64,000 bases of DNA from contig NZ_LROY01000002.1 in NCBI RefSeq assembly GCF_001639145.1, forward strand, positions 1,706,501 to 1,770,500. The letters are read 5' to 3'. The notes below the pieces were generated by a model. It did no database searches and was not told the DNA's origin. It was given only the letters and a program-made list of their open reading frames with translations. Below, piece by piece: positions 46,175-54,893 of the stretch. Origin of the DNA: Microbulbifer sp. Q7 (GTDB lineage Bacteria > Pseudomonadota > Gammaproteobacteria > Pseudomonadales > Cellvibrionaceae). Numbering within the stretch: the stretch's first letter is position 1; each line of letters begins with the position of its first letter. The position numbers and the translations under genes are program-made.

Positions 46175-47368
46175 TTACTTGATTAGCTGCAGTGTCTGTG
46201 CACAGGCACCCAGGGTGTGGTAATCACACTTGGCCCCTGCCGCACTTTTCTCATTGCTATAGCGCTGGTTATCTGCATTCAGCAGCCGGTACCAGGCGCC
46301 GTACTGGTGATCCACCATGTGGTCCCAGCAATAGCCCCAGATCTTTTGGTAAATCTTCCAGTAGTGTTCTTCACCTGTGGCGCTTGCCAACATGGCAGCG
46401 GCGGCGAAGGATTCCGCCTGAACCCAGAAATATTTGTCGTCATCGCAAATATCGCCTTCTGGGCTATGGCCGTAGTAAATACCACCGCGCGCACTGTCCC
46501 AGCAGCGATCGAACGATTCATCAAACAGCGCACGGGCACGACTCAACATCCATGCCTCAGGCTTGTGCGCATGTAACGTGAGCAACAGCTTGGTCCACTC
46601 GGTCTGGTGGCCGGGTTGAAAACCCCATGGCCGGTACAGGTTTTTGGGGTCCTCGCGGTTGTAGTCCCAGTCCACTTCCAGGCTTTCGGTATAGTGCTCC
46701 CATACCAGGCCGCCGCCTTTCGCCGCCAGTTTGACCGCGACGGTTTCCGCCAGGTCGCGGGCACGCTGGAAGAACTGCGCATCACCGGTGGCTTCATACG
46801 CGGCAATCAGGGCTTCGCAACAATGCATGTTGGCATTCTGCCCCCGGTAGCTGGAGAGCGAGTTCCAGTCCGCAGAGGCTTCATCGGCGTAAATGCCCTG
46901 CTCTGGCAGCCAGAATTTTTCTTCCAGCAGCGACCACACCCGGTACAGTCCTTCGCGGGCTGACTCGATACCGATGCCTATGGCGCTGGCGTAAGCCAAC
47001 ATGACAAATGCGAGGCCGTAGCAATGGTTGGTCTGGTCCACCGGCTGGTGGTTTTCCAGCAACCAGTGATACCCCTGACGCTCACTATCCCAATGCACCT
47101 GGTCCACATAGGCCAGGCCGTGTACGGCGGCATCGCGGTACTCGGCCTTGCCGAACAACCGGTAAGCCGTGCAGTAGTTGAATACCATGCGCGTGGAGCT
47201 CACCAGATGGCGAGTCCCCGGGCTGAACAGGCTTCCGTCGTCGTGGAAGTTTTGGAAAAAACCACCACTCGGATCCATCACATTCGGCGCATAGAAGTCG
47301 AGGATCGACTGAATATGCCCGGTGAGGAATTCCGCGCTGCGGAAATCGGGCGTTGCTTGTGCATTCAT
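46175..47368 (-). CDS. AGE-family isomerase, probable D-mannose isomerase
   Basis: 397 residues, cytoplasmic (alpha/alpha)6 barrel. Matches N-acylglucosamine 2-epimerase-like mannose isomerases: DPSGGFFQNFHDDG, RHLVSSTRMVFNYC, NANMHCCEALIAAYEATGD, GFQPGHQTEWTKLLL and DDKYFWVQAESFAAAAML, with the catalytic His residues in the H-rich motifs. In context, mannose from GH38/GH92 would become fructose for the kinase next door. Closely related cellobiose or N-acylglucosamine epimerases differ in such motifs, but a ketose-aldose role on another sugar cannot be excluded. Confidence 0.87.
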   Translation of the reverse strand: MNAQATPDFRSAEFLTGHIQSILDFYAPNVMDPSGGFFQNFHDDGSLFSPGTRHLVSSTRMVFNYCTAYRLFGKAEYRDAAVHGLAYVDQVHWDSERQGYHWLLENHQPVDQTNHCYGLAFVMLAYASAIGIGIESAREGLYRVWSLLEEKFWLPEQGIYADEASADWNSLSSYRGQNANMHCCEALIAAYEATGDAQFFQRARDLAETVAVKLAAKGGGLVWEHYTESLEVDWDYNREDPKNLYRPWGFQPGHQTEWTKLLLTLHAHKPEAWMLSRARALFDESFDRCWDSARGGIYYGHSPEGDICDDDKYFWVQAESFAAAAMLASATGEEHYWKIYQKIWGYCWDHMVDHQYGAWYRLLNADNQRYSNEKSAAGAKCDYHTLGACAQTLQLIK

Positions 47369-47388
47369 ACGGATGCCTCAGATACTCA

Positions 47389-48345
47389 CTAAAAATTTTT
47401 AAGGTCTGCCAGGGTGGGCAGTGCGGGAAAGGCACCGGGGCGCGATACCGCGATGGCGCCACTCAGGGTGGCGAAGCGAACGGCGTCCTGTAGCCCCGGC
47501 CCGTCGGCAAGCAAGTCAGGCAGCCCGTGCTCCAATACCTTGCGCAGCAGCCCTCCGGTGAACCCATCGCCACCGGCGGTGGTGTCCACCACCTTGACCT
47601 TGGGAATGGCCACCGAGAAGTTGTGCTCGCGCGTAAAGCACTGCACCGGCTCTCCGCCATCGGTAACCAGAACGAGCTGAGGTGTGCGAGCCAACAGATC
47701 CTGTAGGTAGGACTCGACGTTGCCTGCACACAAAAACTCAAGTTCATCGCGAGAGAATTTCAGGATATCGGCATTGTGCACAAAGCGATTGACCACCGTG
47801 CGATCGGCTTGCCCCGCCGACCAGAGGTTGTGCCTCAAGTTCACATCGAAGCTCACCAGTGCGCCTTCCGCGCGCGCCAGCTCCAAAGCCGCGGCCGTGC
47901 TGTTCTGCAGGAGTTCCGTGGTCAGCGTATTGCTGCAGAAATGCAGCAAGCCGCAATCGGCAAATTGTGCGGGCGCCAGCTGACCGGCTTCCAGCAGGGT
48001 ATCGGCGGTGTCCTGACGGTAAAACTCGAAGGATCGATCACCGGATTCGTCCAGAAATACGAATGCCAGCGAGGTCTTCGCGGTGGGGTGACGCAAGGTC
48101 AGGGAGGTGTCCACCCCATACTGCTTCAGGCAGCGCAACAAAAAGTCCCCGAACGCATCGCGCCCTACCTGGCCGAGGAAGCGCGTCGGTACGCCGAGCT
48201 TCGCCGCGGCGACCGCCACATTGGCAGGGGCACCACCCGGATACTGGGTAAATTGATTGAGCGGTGTGTCGCCACTGCGATCGACCCCAGTATTGAGGAA
48301 GTCGATCAAGGCCTCTCCAAAACACACCAGTTTACGATTCGTCAT
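47389..48345 (-). CDS. PfkB-family kinase, probable fructokinase
   Basis: 318 residues from ATG 48345 (AGGAG upstream); the frame to 48450 would overlap the transporter gene. PfkB features: CFGEALIDFL at the start, FTQYPGGAPANVAVAAAKLG (substrate binding), VSFDVNLRHNLW and the C-terminal DTTAGGDGFTGGLL with the catalytic Asp. It would make fructose-6-phosphate from fructose delivered by the mannose isomerase. Adenosine or other ketose kinases belong to the same family; the operon favours fructokinase. Confidence 0.88.
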   Translation of the reverse strand: MTNRKLVCFGEALIDFLNTGVDRSGDTPLNQFTQYPGGAPANVAVAAAKLGVPTRFLGQVGRDAFGDFLLRCLKQYGVDTSLTLRHPTAKTSLAFVFLDESGDRSFEFYRQDTADTLLEAGQLAPAQFADCGLLHFCSNTLTTELLQNSTAAALELARAEGALVSFDVNLRHNLWSAGQADRTVVNRFVHNADILKFSRDELEFLCAGNVESYLQDLLARTPQLVLVTDGGEPVQCFTREHNFSVAIPKVKVVDTTAGGDGFTGGLLRKVLEHGLPDLLADGPGLQDAVRFATLSGAIAVSRPGAFPALPTLADLKNF

Positions 48346-48385
48346 GCCGAGTCTCCTGCTCATGGCTGCCAGATAACGCGAAGGG

Positions 48386-49705
48386 TTAGCTCGCCTGCGG
48401 GGAAGCCTGCGGCGGAGCGGAAGCGTCGTCACCTTCCAATAAACCTGCATTGGCCCCCTTCAGGGCGTACCAGCCGATGAACACGTAGCACACCAGCGGA
48501 ACCAGGAAGCTCAGGGTCAGGGTACTGAGATCCGCCACCAGCCCCTGGGCCACTGGCACAATCGCGCCGCCCACAATGGCCAGGCACAGGATGCCGGAGC
48601 CTTGCGAGGTCACGGGGCCAAGCTTGCGGATACCCAGGGAGAAGATGGTGGGGAACATGATGGAGTTGAACAGGCCAACACCGAGCGCAGCCCACATGGC
48701 CACGTGGCCGCTTCCGGTCAATACGATAGCCAGCAGGGCGACGCAGGCGGCGGCGTTAAAGGCGAGCACGCGGGTGGGCGCCACAAACTGGAGAATGGCG
48801 GAACCGATAAAACGCCCTACCATGGCACCACCCCAGTAAAACGACAGGTACTGGGCTGCGGTCTGCTCGCTAAATCCGGCCACCTCTGGCAGTGCAATGT
48901 AATTGATCAGCACGCTGCCAATCGCAACTTCTGCCCCCACATAGAGGAAAATCGCCATGGCACCGAATACCAGGTGCTTGTTGGCCCAGATACTGGAGGT
49001 CGCATTGACCAGGGACGCCGACTCGGCCTCGCCCTCAATCGTGGGCAACTTGAGTAGCTTGAACACGATCGCCGCCACCACCAGAAACCCGGCGATGATC
49101 AGATACGGCACCTGCACGGCGCGCGGGTCGGCCATGCCCTCCCCGCTCTCACCGCCAGAGTGCACCGCACCAATGATCAGCAGGGCACCGAACAGGGGCG
49201 CCACTGTATGGCCCACGGAGTTGATCGCCTGGGAAAAATTGAGCCGGCTGGAGGAGGTTTCGGGAGAGCCCAGCACCGCCACATAAGGGTTAGCGGACAC
49301 CTGCAGGATGGTAATACCACTGGCCAGCACAAACAGGCCGGCGAGGAACAGCCCGTACACCCGCACTTCCGCCGCAGGATAAAACAGCAAACACCCGGCG
49401 GCGGCGACCAACAGCCCCACAGACACACCGTTCTGATAGCCAAGGCGCTTGATCATGGCCCCTGCGGGGATGGACACAAGGAAATAGGCCCCGAAAAACG
49501 CAAACTGGATCAGCATGGCCTGCACATAGCTGAGCGAGAAGGCACTCTTTAAGTGCGGAATCAGGATATCGTTCAGGGCAGTAATAAAGCCCCAGATAAA
49601 GAACAGGCTGGTCATCACCAGCAAGGGAAACAGATACGCAGTTTTGGATGATGGTGCGGCACCCTGTGGTGCACTGCCCCCGGTCTCATTCATTATCGCT
49701 GGCAT
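48386..49705 (-). CDS. FucP-type sugar:H+ symporter (MFS)
   Basis: 439 residues, about twelve membrane segments, inner membrane. Typical of the fucose/glucose/galactose subfamily: FFIWGFITALNDILIPHLK, FFGAYFLVSIPAGAMIKRLGYQ, ITILQVSANPYVAVLG, RLNFSQAINSVGHTVAPLFGALL. First gene of the mannose operon. The expected cargo is mannose or another free hexose. ATG at 49693 (MNETGG) is an alternative start; neither has a strong ribosome-binding site. Confidence 0.9.
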   Translation of the reverse strand: MPAIMNETGGSAPQGAAPSSKTAYLFPLLVMTSLFFIWGFITALNDILIPHLKSAFSLSYVQAMLIQFAFFGAYFLVSIPAGAMIKRLGYQNGVSVGLLVAAAGCLLFYPAAEVRVYGLFLAGLFVLASGITILQVSANPYVAVLGSPETSSSRLNFSQAINSVGHTVAPLFGALLIIGAVHSGGESGEGMADPRAVQVPYLIIAGFLVVAAIVFKLLKLPTIEGEAESASLVNATSSIWANKHLVFGAMAIFLYVGAEVAIGSVLINYIALPEVAGFSEQTAAQYLSFYWGGAMVGRFIGSAILQFVAPTRVLAFNAAACVALLAIVLTGSGHVAMWAALGVGLFNSIMFPTIFSLGIRKLGPVTSQGSGILCLAIVGGAIVPVAQGLVADLSTLTLSFLVPLVCYVFIGWYALKGANAGLLEGDDASAPPQASPQAS

Positions 49706-50075
49706 GGCTAGATTCTTATGTGGTTATTGTTTGTCGTTATTCTGCGTGCACCAAGAAGAGACCCAAGCGTCCCATCCCGGTGCTTTCACGAATCACTATA
49801 CCCACGGCCTTGCCAATGCCACTCCGTATTCAGAAATCCGAAGTAAATATTTTTCAAATCAGCTCAAAATAATCTTCGGATTTTCAAATCCCAATAACTA
49901 TCCCCTTTAAAAACAATCGGTTACGAGGCAATCATGGAATGATTGGTTTGCCTTGACTGGTGATCATTTTTCAGACAAACACAGCGCCCGGGTATTTTTT
50001 TCAAAGAAATCTGCCCCTTCAGCCCACTTCTGCGCCCCAGATTTCGCCCAAAAAACAACCGGGAAACACTTGTGA
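49706..50075 (-). promoter_or_regulatory. promoter region of the mannose operon with distinct inverted and direct repeats
   Basis: 370 bases. AAATCCGAAG (49834-49843) and its complement CTTCGGATTT (49874-49883) have starts 40 bases apart; TTTTCAAATC occurs at 49851 and again at 49881, 30 bases apart. A perfect palindrome CAATCAT-GGA-ATGATTG lies at 49929-49945 and a TGATCATTTTT at 49961. These spacings are whole helical turns and suggest regulator binding. They differ from the 10-base ATCAT arrays of the rhamnose side. Confidence 0.5.
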
Positions 50076-51056
50076 TTATTCTTGCGGCGCCCGAAACCAG
50101 TGCTCATGGCGGCGGTAGGCACTGGCAATTTCATCGATCAAAAGACGTACCGCCGGCGTCGCGTGACGCGCAAACGGCGTGATCGCATATACCCCCTGTG
50201 ACTTCGCCGTATAGGCCTGTAGTAACGGCTCCAGCTCACCACGCGCCAGTTCGGTATGCACCAGGCAGCGGGGAACATAGATAATCCCCATGCCACGTAA
50301 GGCTGCTTTTTTGAGCACCAGCGCATTATTTGCTTCCAGACGCCCTTCCACCGGCACCGTGTAAGTACCGCTGCCTGCGCGCACCTCGCTCCCCTTCTCT
50401 CCTTCTCCCGCCTCTCTGCTTGGCAATTTGTCGCCAGCTCGCCGGAACAACCAGTTGCGCGGCCCGCCGTCCTGCAGGCCATAGATCAGGCAATTGTGTT
50501 CCTGCAGCGCCTCGGGCACATCGACGCGGCCGTGGCGGTTCAGGTAGTCAGCCGACGCGCATACCACCCAGTCGGAGTCGATCAGCCAGCGGGCGCGCAG
50601 GGAAGAGTCGCGCAGCGTGCCCGTACGCACAGCGATGTCGATTCCTTCCCGCACCAGATCCACATAACGGTTATCCAGCCGCAAATCCACCTGCACCTCG
50701 GGATGGCGCAGGCAGAAATCCGCCAGTAGATCGGACAGCAGGATATCCCCGGAAATGGTGGGCGCGCTGACCACCAGTTGACCACGTAGCGTCTCGTGCA
50801 GGCTGGAAACCTCGGCCAGCGCCGCCTGCTGATGCTGTTTGACGGCACTGGCATGCACCAACAAGCGGCGCCCTGCCTCGGTGAGCGTCATGCTGCGGGT
50901 GTTGCGAAATACCAGTTGGGTGGCAAGTGCACTCTCCAGCCGATTGATCCGCTTGCTCAGCCCCGGCGTTGACATCCGAGCCTGGGCCGCGGCCTTGCGA
51001 AAACTGCCCGCTTCCGCCAGCAGCGCAAACAGTGCGAGATCCGATGCTTCCACCAT
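50076..51056 (-). CDS. LysR-family transcriptional regulator
   Basis: 326 residues from ATG 51056 (MVEASDLALF). N-terminal helix-turn-helix (GSFRKAAAQARMSTPGLSKR with INRLESALATQLVFRNTR) and a substrate-binding LysR domain (REGIDIAVRTGTLRDSSL). An insert of about 25 residues rich in Glu, Gly and Arg (SREAGEGEKGSEVRAGSG) interrupts the effector domain; it may be a real loop. Divergent from lutABC, so it probably controls lactate oxidation. Confidence 0.92.
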   Translation of the reverse strand: MVEASDLALFALLAEAGSFRKAAAQARMSTPGLSKRINRLESALATQLVFRNTRSMTLTEAGRRLLVHASAVKQHQQAALAEVSSLHETLRGQLVVSAPTISGDILLSDLLADFCLRHPEVQVDLRLDNRYVDLVREGIDIAVRTGTLRDSSLRARWLIDSDWVVCASADYLNRHGRVDVPEALQEHNCLIYGLQDGGPRNWLFRRAGDKLPSREAGEGEKGSEVRAGSGTYTVPVEGRLEANNALVLKKAALRGMGIIYVPRCLVHTELARGELEPLLQAYTAKSQGVYAITPFARHATPAVRLLIDEIASAYRRHEHWFRAPQE

Positions 51057-51251
51057 ATATATGTCGATCCCTTCCGCAGAAGACCGGGACAGCAAACGCG
51101 CCCGGACACTTTCCGCCTATGAAACTTTTGGAAACAATCAATTTACCTGTTAACAATAGTTTCATCAAACCCGATGCTTTAGCCTGTACCGCATAACGCG
51201 ACCAACGCTGCCGTCAGCGCTGCGGCCACCTACTTATAAAGGAACCACGTT
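51057..51251. promoter_or_regulatory. divergent LysR-lutABC promoter with inverted repeat
   Basis: ATGAAAC (51119-51125) and GTTTCAT (51159-51165) have starts 40 bases apart, with ACAAT-type words and GTTAAC between them. This is a typical position for LysR operator sites. A ribosome-binding site AAAGGAACC lies before lutA. Confidence 0.5.
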
Positions 51252-52058
51252 ATGGCCGAGGCCATTCGCTTCTATCCCGCCAAGCCAGACAAGGTCTACC
51301 TGTTCGGTACCTGTCTGGTCGACAGTTTTTCCCCGCAGACCGGCCTCGATGCCATCACCTTGCTTGAGCGCGAGGGTATTGAAGTGGTCTTTCCCCAGGC
51401 GCAAACCTGTTGCGGTCAGCCCGCCTACAACTCCGGATACAGCGATGACGCCCGTGCCGTGGCGCGCAGCCAGATCGCCCTGTTTCCAGAACCTTGGCCG
51501 ATTGTGATCCTGTCCGGCTCCTGCGGTGGCATGATGCGCAAGCACTACCCGGCCCTGTTCGATCACGCACCAGAGGTAGTGGCGTTTGCCGAGCGGGTAT
51601 TTGAGTTCAGCGAATTCCTGCGTTATGTCGTACAGCCATCGCTTCAGGATTGCGGCGCACCCACCACCGTGACCCTGCACACGTCCTGCGCCGGCCGCCG
51701 GGAGCTCGGTATCCATGAGCACGGGCTGGCCCTTCTCGGCCAGCTCCAACAGGTAAATCTGGTCCCGCATGACTACCAGGAAGAATGTTGTGGCTTCGGT
51801 GGTACCTTCTCTGTCAAACACGCCAATATCTCCTCCGCCATGGCGGAGGACAAAACCCGCAACCTTTTAAGCGCCGGGGCAGACGAGTTTGTTAGCACGG
51901 ACTGGGGCTGCATGCTCAACCTGAACACCACGCTGGAATACGCGCGCAAGCCATTGCAGGGACGCCACCTCATCAGCTTCCTCGCCGAACGCACCGGTGC
52001 GGGCAGCCACGCGCAGCCCAACGAAATAGCAGCCACCGAGGCGGAGGCAGTGGGATGA
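51252..52058 (+). CDS. lutA: lactate utilization protein A (LutA/LldE)
   Basis: 268 residues, cytoplasmic or membrane-associated. Two cysteine-rich CCG domains are visible: FPQAQTCCGQPAYNSGY and EECCGFGGTFSVKHANIS, also LHTSCAGRRELG. LutABC is an iron-sulfur L-lactate dehydrogenase complex that passes electrons to the respiratory chain. First gene of the unit lutABC; its last four bases overlap lutB (ATGA). In this locus the complex can oxidise the L-lactate produced from rhamnose. Confidence 0.95.
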   Translation: MAEAIRFYPAKPDKVYLFGTCLVDSFSPQTGLDAITLLEREGIEVVFPQAQTCCGQPAYNSGYSDDARAVARSQIALFPEPWPIVILSGSCGGMMRKHYPALFDHAPEVVAFAERVFEFSEFLRYVVQPSLQDCGAPTTVTLHTSCAGRRELGIHEHGLALLGQLQQVNLVPHDYQEECCGFGGTFSVKHANISSAMAEDKTRNLLSAGADEFVSTDWGCMLNLNTTLEYARKPLQGRHLISFLAERTGAGSHAQPNEIAATEAEAVG

Positions 52059-53506
52059 AACAGCAGCCTCAGCAATTTCATCAAAACAGCGCTGCCGCGC
52101 TGGCAGACCCGGTGTTGCGCAGCAATTTCCGCGGCGCCATGGATTTTCTGCGCAACAAACGCAGCGGCATATTCGAAACCGACGGCGACTTCGATGCGCT
52201 TTCGCGCCGGGGGGAGGCCATCAAGCAGCGCTGCCTGCAGCAGCTTCCCGAGCTGCTGGAACAACTGGAGCAAAACTGCACCCGCAATGGCATTCAGGTG
52301 CACTGGGCGGAAACCCCGGCACAGGCCAATGCCATTATCGAAACCCTGATTCGCAAGCGGGGCGGCAAGCAGGCAGTGAAAGGCAAGTCCATGGTCAGTG
52401 AGGAAATCGGTCTCAACGAATACCTCGCAGAGCGCGGCGTCGACTGCATCGAGTCCGACATGGGCGAATTTATCGTGCAGCTGGCCGGGGAAACCCCGTC
52501 ACACATCATCATGCCCGCGATCCACAAGGACGCCAGCCAGATCGCGCATCTGTTTGCCGAATCACTGCAGGACACGCCTTATACCGAGGATGTGGACCAG
52601 CTGATCGGGATCGGCCGACAGCAACTCCGCGAGCGTTTTCAGCATGCCGATGTGGGTATTACCGGGGTCAACTTTGCGGTGGCGGAAACCGGCACTCTCT
52701 GCCTGGTAGAGAACGAGGGTAACGGCCGCATGTGTACCACCGTACCGCCACTGCATATTGCGGTAACCGGAATTGAAAAAGTGGTCGCCCAGCTGGGTGA
52801 TGTACCGCCGCTGTTGTCACTGCTCACCCGCTCCGCAACCGGCCAGAAAATAACGACCTACTTCAACATGATTTCCAGTCCGCGCAGACCGGGCGAAAAA
52901 GATGGGCCTGAGGAAGTCCACCTGGTCCTGCTGGACAATGGCCGCAGCCAGGCCTTTGTTGATGAGGAGCTGCGTAAAACCCTGCAGTGTATTCGCTGTG
53001 GTGCCTGCATGAATCACTGCCCGGTGTATACGCGCATTGGTGGGCACGCCTATGGCACAACCTACCCCGGACCCATCGGCAAAATAGTGAGCCCGCACCT
53101 GCTCGGGCTGGAAGCCACGCAGGACCTGCCCACCGCCTCTTCACTGTGCGGCGCCTGTGAAGAAGTGTGTCCGGTACGTATACCCATCCCCAAATTACTG
53201 CAACGCCTGCGGGAAGAAACCAACCGCCCTCATGTGCTACCGGAGCACATGAAGGGTGCCGGCAGCGGTCGCAAGAAAATGGAAGCCTTCGTCTGGCGCA
53301 CCTGGTCCTGGGTCTGCCGCCATCCTGCGGTTTATCACGCAGGTGCCGCACTGGCTGGCCAATTGCGCGGCCTCTTCCGGTTCCTACCCAGTCCCTGGAA
53401 AACCCGCCGCACCATGCCCAAACCGGCGAAAACCACTTTACATGCCGCACTGAAAAACAGACCCAGCAGGAGCGCGACCCCATGTCCGCAAGAGAAAATA
53501 TCTTAA
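52055..53506 (+). CDS. lutB: lactate utilization iron-sulfur protein B (LutB/LldF)
   Basis: 483 residues. Carries two 4Fe-4S motifs, CIRCGACMNHCPVY and CGACEEVCPVRIPI, in the C-terminal half, and the LUD domain before them (GITGVNFAVAETGTLCLVENEGNGRM). It shares the ATGA junction with lutA and its end overlaps lutC by 25 bases. The C-terminal part (RRTMPKPAKTTLHA) is a usual extension of the family. Confidence 0.95.
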   Translation: MKQQPQQFHQNSAAALADPVLRSNFRGAMDFLRNKRSGIFETDGDFDALSRRGEAIKQRCLQQLPELLEQLEQNCTRNGIQVHWAETPAQANAIIETLIRKRGGKQAVKGKSMVSEEIGLNEYLAERGVDCIESDMGEFIVQLAGETPSHIIMPAIHKDASQIAHLFAESLQDTPYTEDVDQLIGIGRQQLRERFQHADVGITGVNFAVAETGTLCLVENEGNGRMCTTVPPLHIAVTGIEKVVAQLGDVPPLLSLLTRSATGQKITTYFNMISSPRRPGEKDGPEEVHLVLLDNGRSQAFVDEELRKTLQCIRCGACMNHCPVYTRIGGHAYGTTYPGPIGKIVSPHLLGLEATQDLPTASSLCGACEEVCPVRIPIPKLLQRLREETNRPHVLPEHMKGAGSGRKKMEAFVWRTWSWVCRHPAVYHAGAALAGQLRGLFRFLPSPWKTRRTMPKPAKTTLHAALKNRPSRSATPCPQEKIS

Positions 53507-54141
53507 GCCGTTTGCGCAGCGGTGCTCTGCCCGTGAACGCAGCAAGCCCGAGCTCAATAGAGACCACAGCCCCTGCTGCCATGGCAACAGCGCAGGTCGC
53601 CTCACTGCGTACCGCATTTGTGCAAAACCTGACGGCCAACCACGCGCAGGTCATCGAAACCAGCGAGCAACAACTCGCCGCAAACGTGGCCAACACGCTC
53701 GCCAGCCTCGGCGTTACGCAATTAATGGGAAGTGCCGAGGCCCGGGCACGACTGGCACAGGGTGACGATACCTCAATAGAATGGCGCGAGTGGCCTGAAG
53801 GGGGCGACGACGCAGAGACAAAAGCACACCTGTTTTCCCAGGTACCGGCCGCGATCTCCACCGCTGCCGCGGGCATTGCCCAGACCGGCAGCCTGGTATT
53901 GATTCCCGGCCCCACGGAGCCGCGCTCGCTGTCTCTGGTGCCACCCACGCATCTGGTGATTATTCAGGGGGAAGACTTGCAGCCGGATCTGGAAACATGG
54001 ATGGCGATAAAGCCCTGGGGTGATGCTATGCCGACAAATATTGTGCTGGTTTCCGGGCCGTCGAAAACCGCGGATATCCAGCAGACATTGGCGTATGGGG
54101 CGCACGGGCCCTCGCGGCTTGTTGTGTTTCTGGTTGCTTGA
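53482..54141 (+). CDS. lutC: lactate utilization protein C (LutC/LldG)
   Basis: 219 residues from ATG 53482, with AGGAG ten bases upstream; the longer frame from 53167 lies inside lutB in another frame. It begins MSARENILSRLRSG, as LutC proteins do, and ends in the LUD fold (GIAQTGSLVLIPGPTEPRSLSLVPPTHLVI, AYGAHGPSRLVVFLV). It completes the lactate dehydrogenase complex. Last gene of the chromosomal block before the repeat array. Confidence 0.92.
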   Translation: MSARENILSRLRSGALPVNAASPSSIETTAPAAMATAQVASLRTAFVQNLTANHAQVIETSEQQLAANVANTLASLGVTQLMGSAEARARLAQGDDTSIEWREWPEGGDDAETKAHLFSQVPAAISTAAAGIAQTGSLVLIPGPTEPRSLSLVPPTHLVIIQGEDLQPDLETWMAIKPWGDAMPTNIVLVSGPSKTADIQQTLAYGAHGPSRLVVFLVA

Positions 54142-54175
54142 GATGGAGGGGGATGGGGCGTACGGTGAGGAAGGC

Positions 54176-54652
54176 GGTCGGGATGGACTTGAAACACGCT
54201 AGGGCGTGTTTCAACCCTAGCGGGCTCGGCTTTGCCTCGGTCTTAACTCGCTGGCGCGAGTTAATCGAACCGGAGGGTTCTCACCCGACCTCAGCGCCGT
54301 ATAACGAAAAAGCCCGGCTTATAGCCGTTATTGAGCGGGGTTTTGACTCCGGTCGGGATGGACTTGAAACACGCTAGGGCGTGTTTCAACCCTGCGGGCT
54401 CGGCTTTGCCTCGGTCTTAACTCGCTGGCGCGAGTTAATCGAACCGGAGGGTTCTCACCCGACCTCAACGTCGTTTAACGAAAAAGCCCGGCTTATAGCC
54501 GTTATTGAGCGGGGTTTTGACTCCAGTCGGGATGGACTTGAAACACGCTAGGGCGTGTTTCAACCCTAGCGGGCTCGGCTTTGCCTCGGTCTTAACTCGC
54601 ATGCGCGAGTTAATCGAACCGGAGGGTTCTCACCCGACCTCAGCGTCGTATA
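54176..54652. repeat. three tandem 174-175 bp structured repeats
   Basis: Units start at 54176, 54351 and 54525; the third stops at 54652 where the next terminator begins. Each has an outer pair GGTCGGG/CCCGACC (54176 and 54284 in unit 1), an inner hairpin TGAAACACGC/GCGTGTTTCA, a second hairpin TAACTCGC/GCGAGTTA, and a terminator-like CCCGGCT/AGCGGGG segment with A and T runs in units 1 and 2. Unit 2 has lost one base; unit 3 has a changed loop in the second hairpin but an intact stem. No convincing gene is inside; short frames in it are poor. The structure is consistent with a repeated noncoding RNA cassette or a mobile repeat. Confidence 0.85.
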
Positions 54653-54694
54653 CAAAAAAAGCCCCATGCTTTCGCATGGGGCTTTTTTTGTATA
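54649..54694 (-). terminator. terminator of the original tRNA-Ser gene
   Basis: A perfect inverted repeat with 21-base arms around TTTC; GCCCCATGC/GCATGGGGC core and runs of seven A and seven T on the two sides. It lies directly behind the tRNA CCA end. Confidence 0.9.
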
Positions 54695-54725
54695 TGGCGG
54701 TGAGGGAGGGATTCGAACCCTCGAT
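54695..54725 (-). other. 3' end fragment of tRNA-Ser (attachment site remnant)
   Basis: Read on the minus strand this is a T arm (GAGGG-TTCGAAT-CCCTC), the acceptor strand CCTCACC, a discriminator G and CCA, closely matching the end of tRNA-Ser(GGA). The body of the tRNA is missing: bases beyond 54726 do not form an anticodon or D arm. A terminator follows the CCA end. This is the pattern left when an element integrates at a tRNA 3' end; the intact copy would be at the far end of the element, outside the window. Confidence 0.8.
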
Positions 54726-54893
54726 GGCAATGATTCCCACCCCGCAAACAAAAAACCTATACAAATCAACGACTTACAGTGGAGAAAGTTTGCTTAAGTT
54801 GCTGAATGTGAAGTATTTTAACCGCCTATTGTGAAGCAATCCAGCCCTCCTCCGATAGGATTTGAACCTCTGCTTCACATTCTGCGCTCGCAG

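Noticed and set aside
53167..53481. N-terminal extension of lutC inside lutB
   Set aside because: The extension is out of frame with lutB and not like LutC; the start at 53482 has a ribosome-binding site and the conserved N-terminus.
54176..54652. CRISPR array
   Set aside because: The units are whole 174-175 bp copies with no short repeats and variable spacers, and no cas gene is near.
54505..54834. Protein-coding frames through the tandem repeats and tRNA fragment
   Set aside because: They run through hairpins, a terminator and tRNA sequence and repeat the same peptide; no ribosome-binding site.
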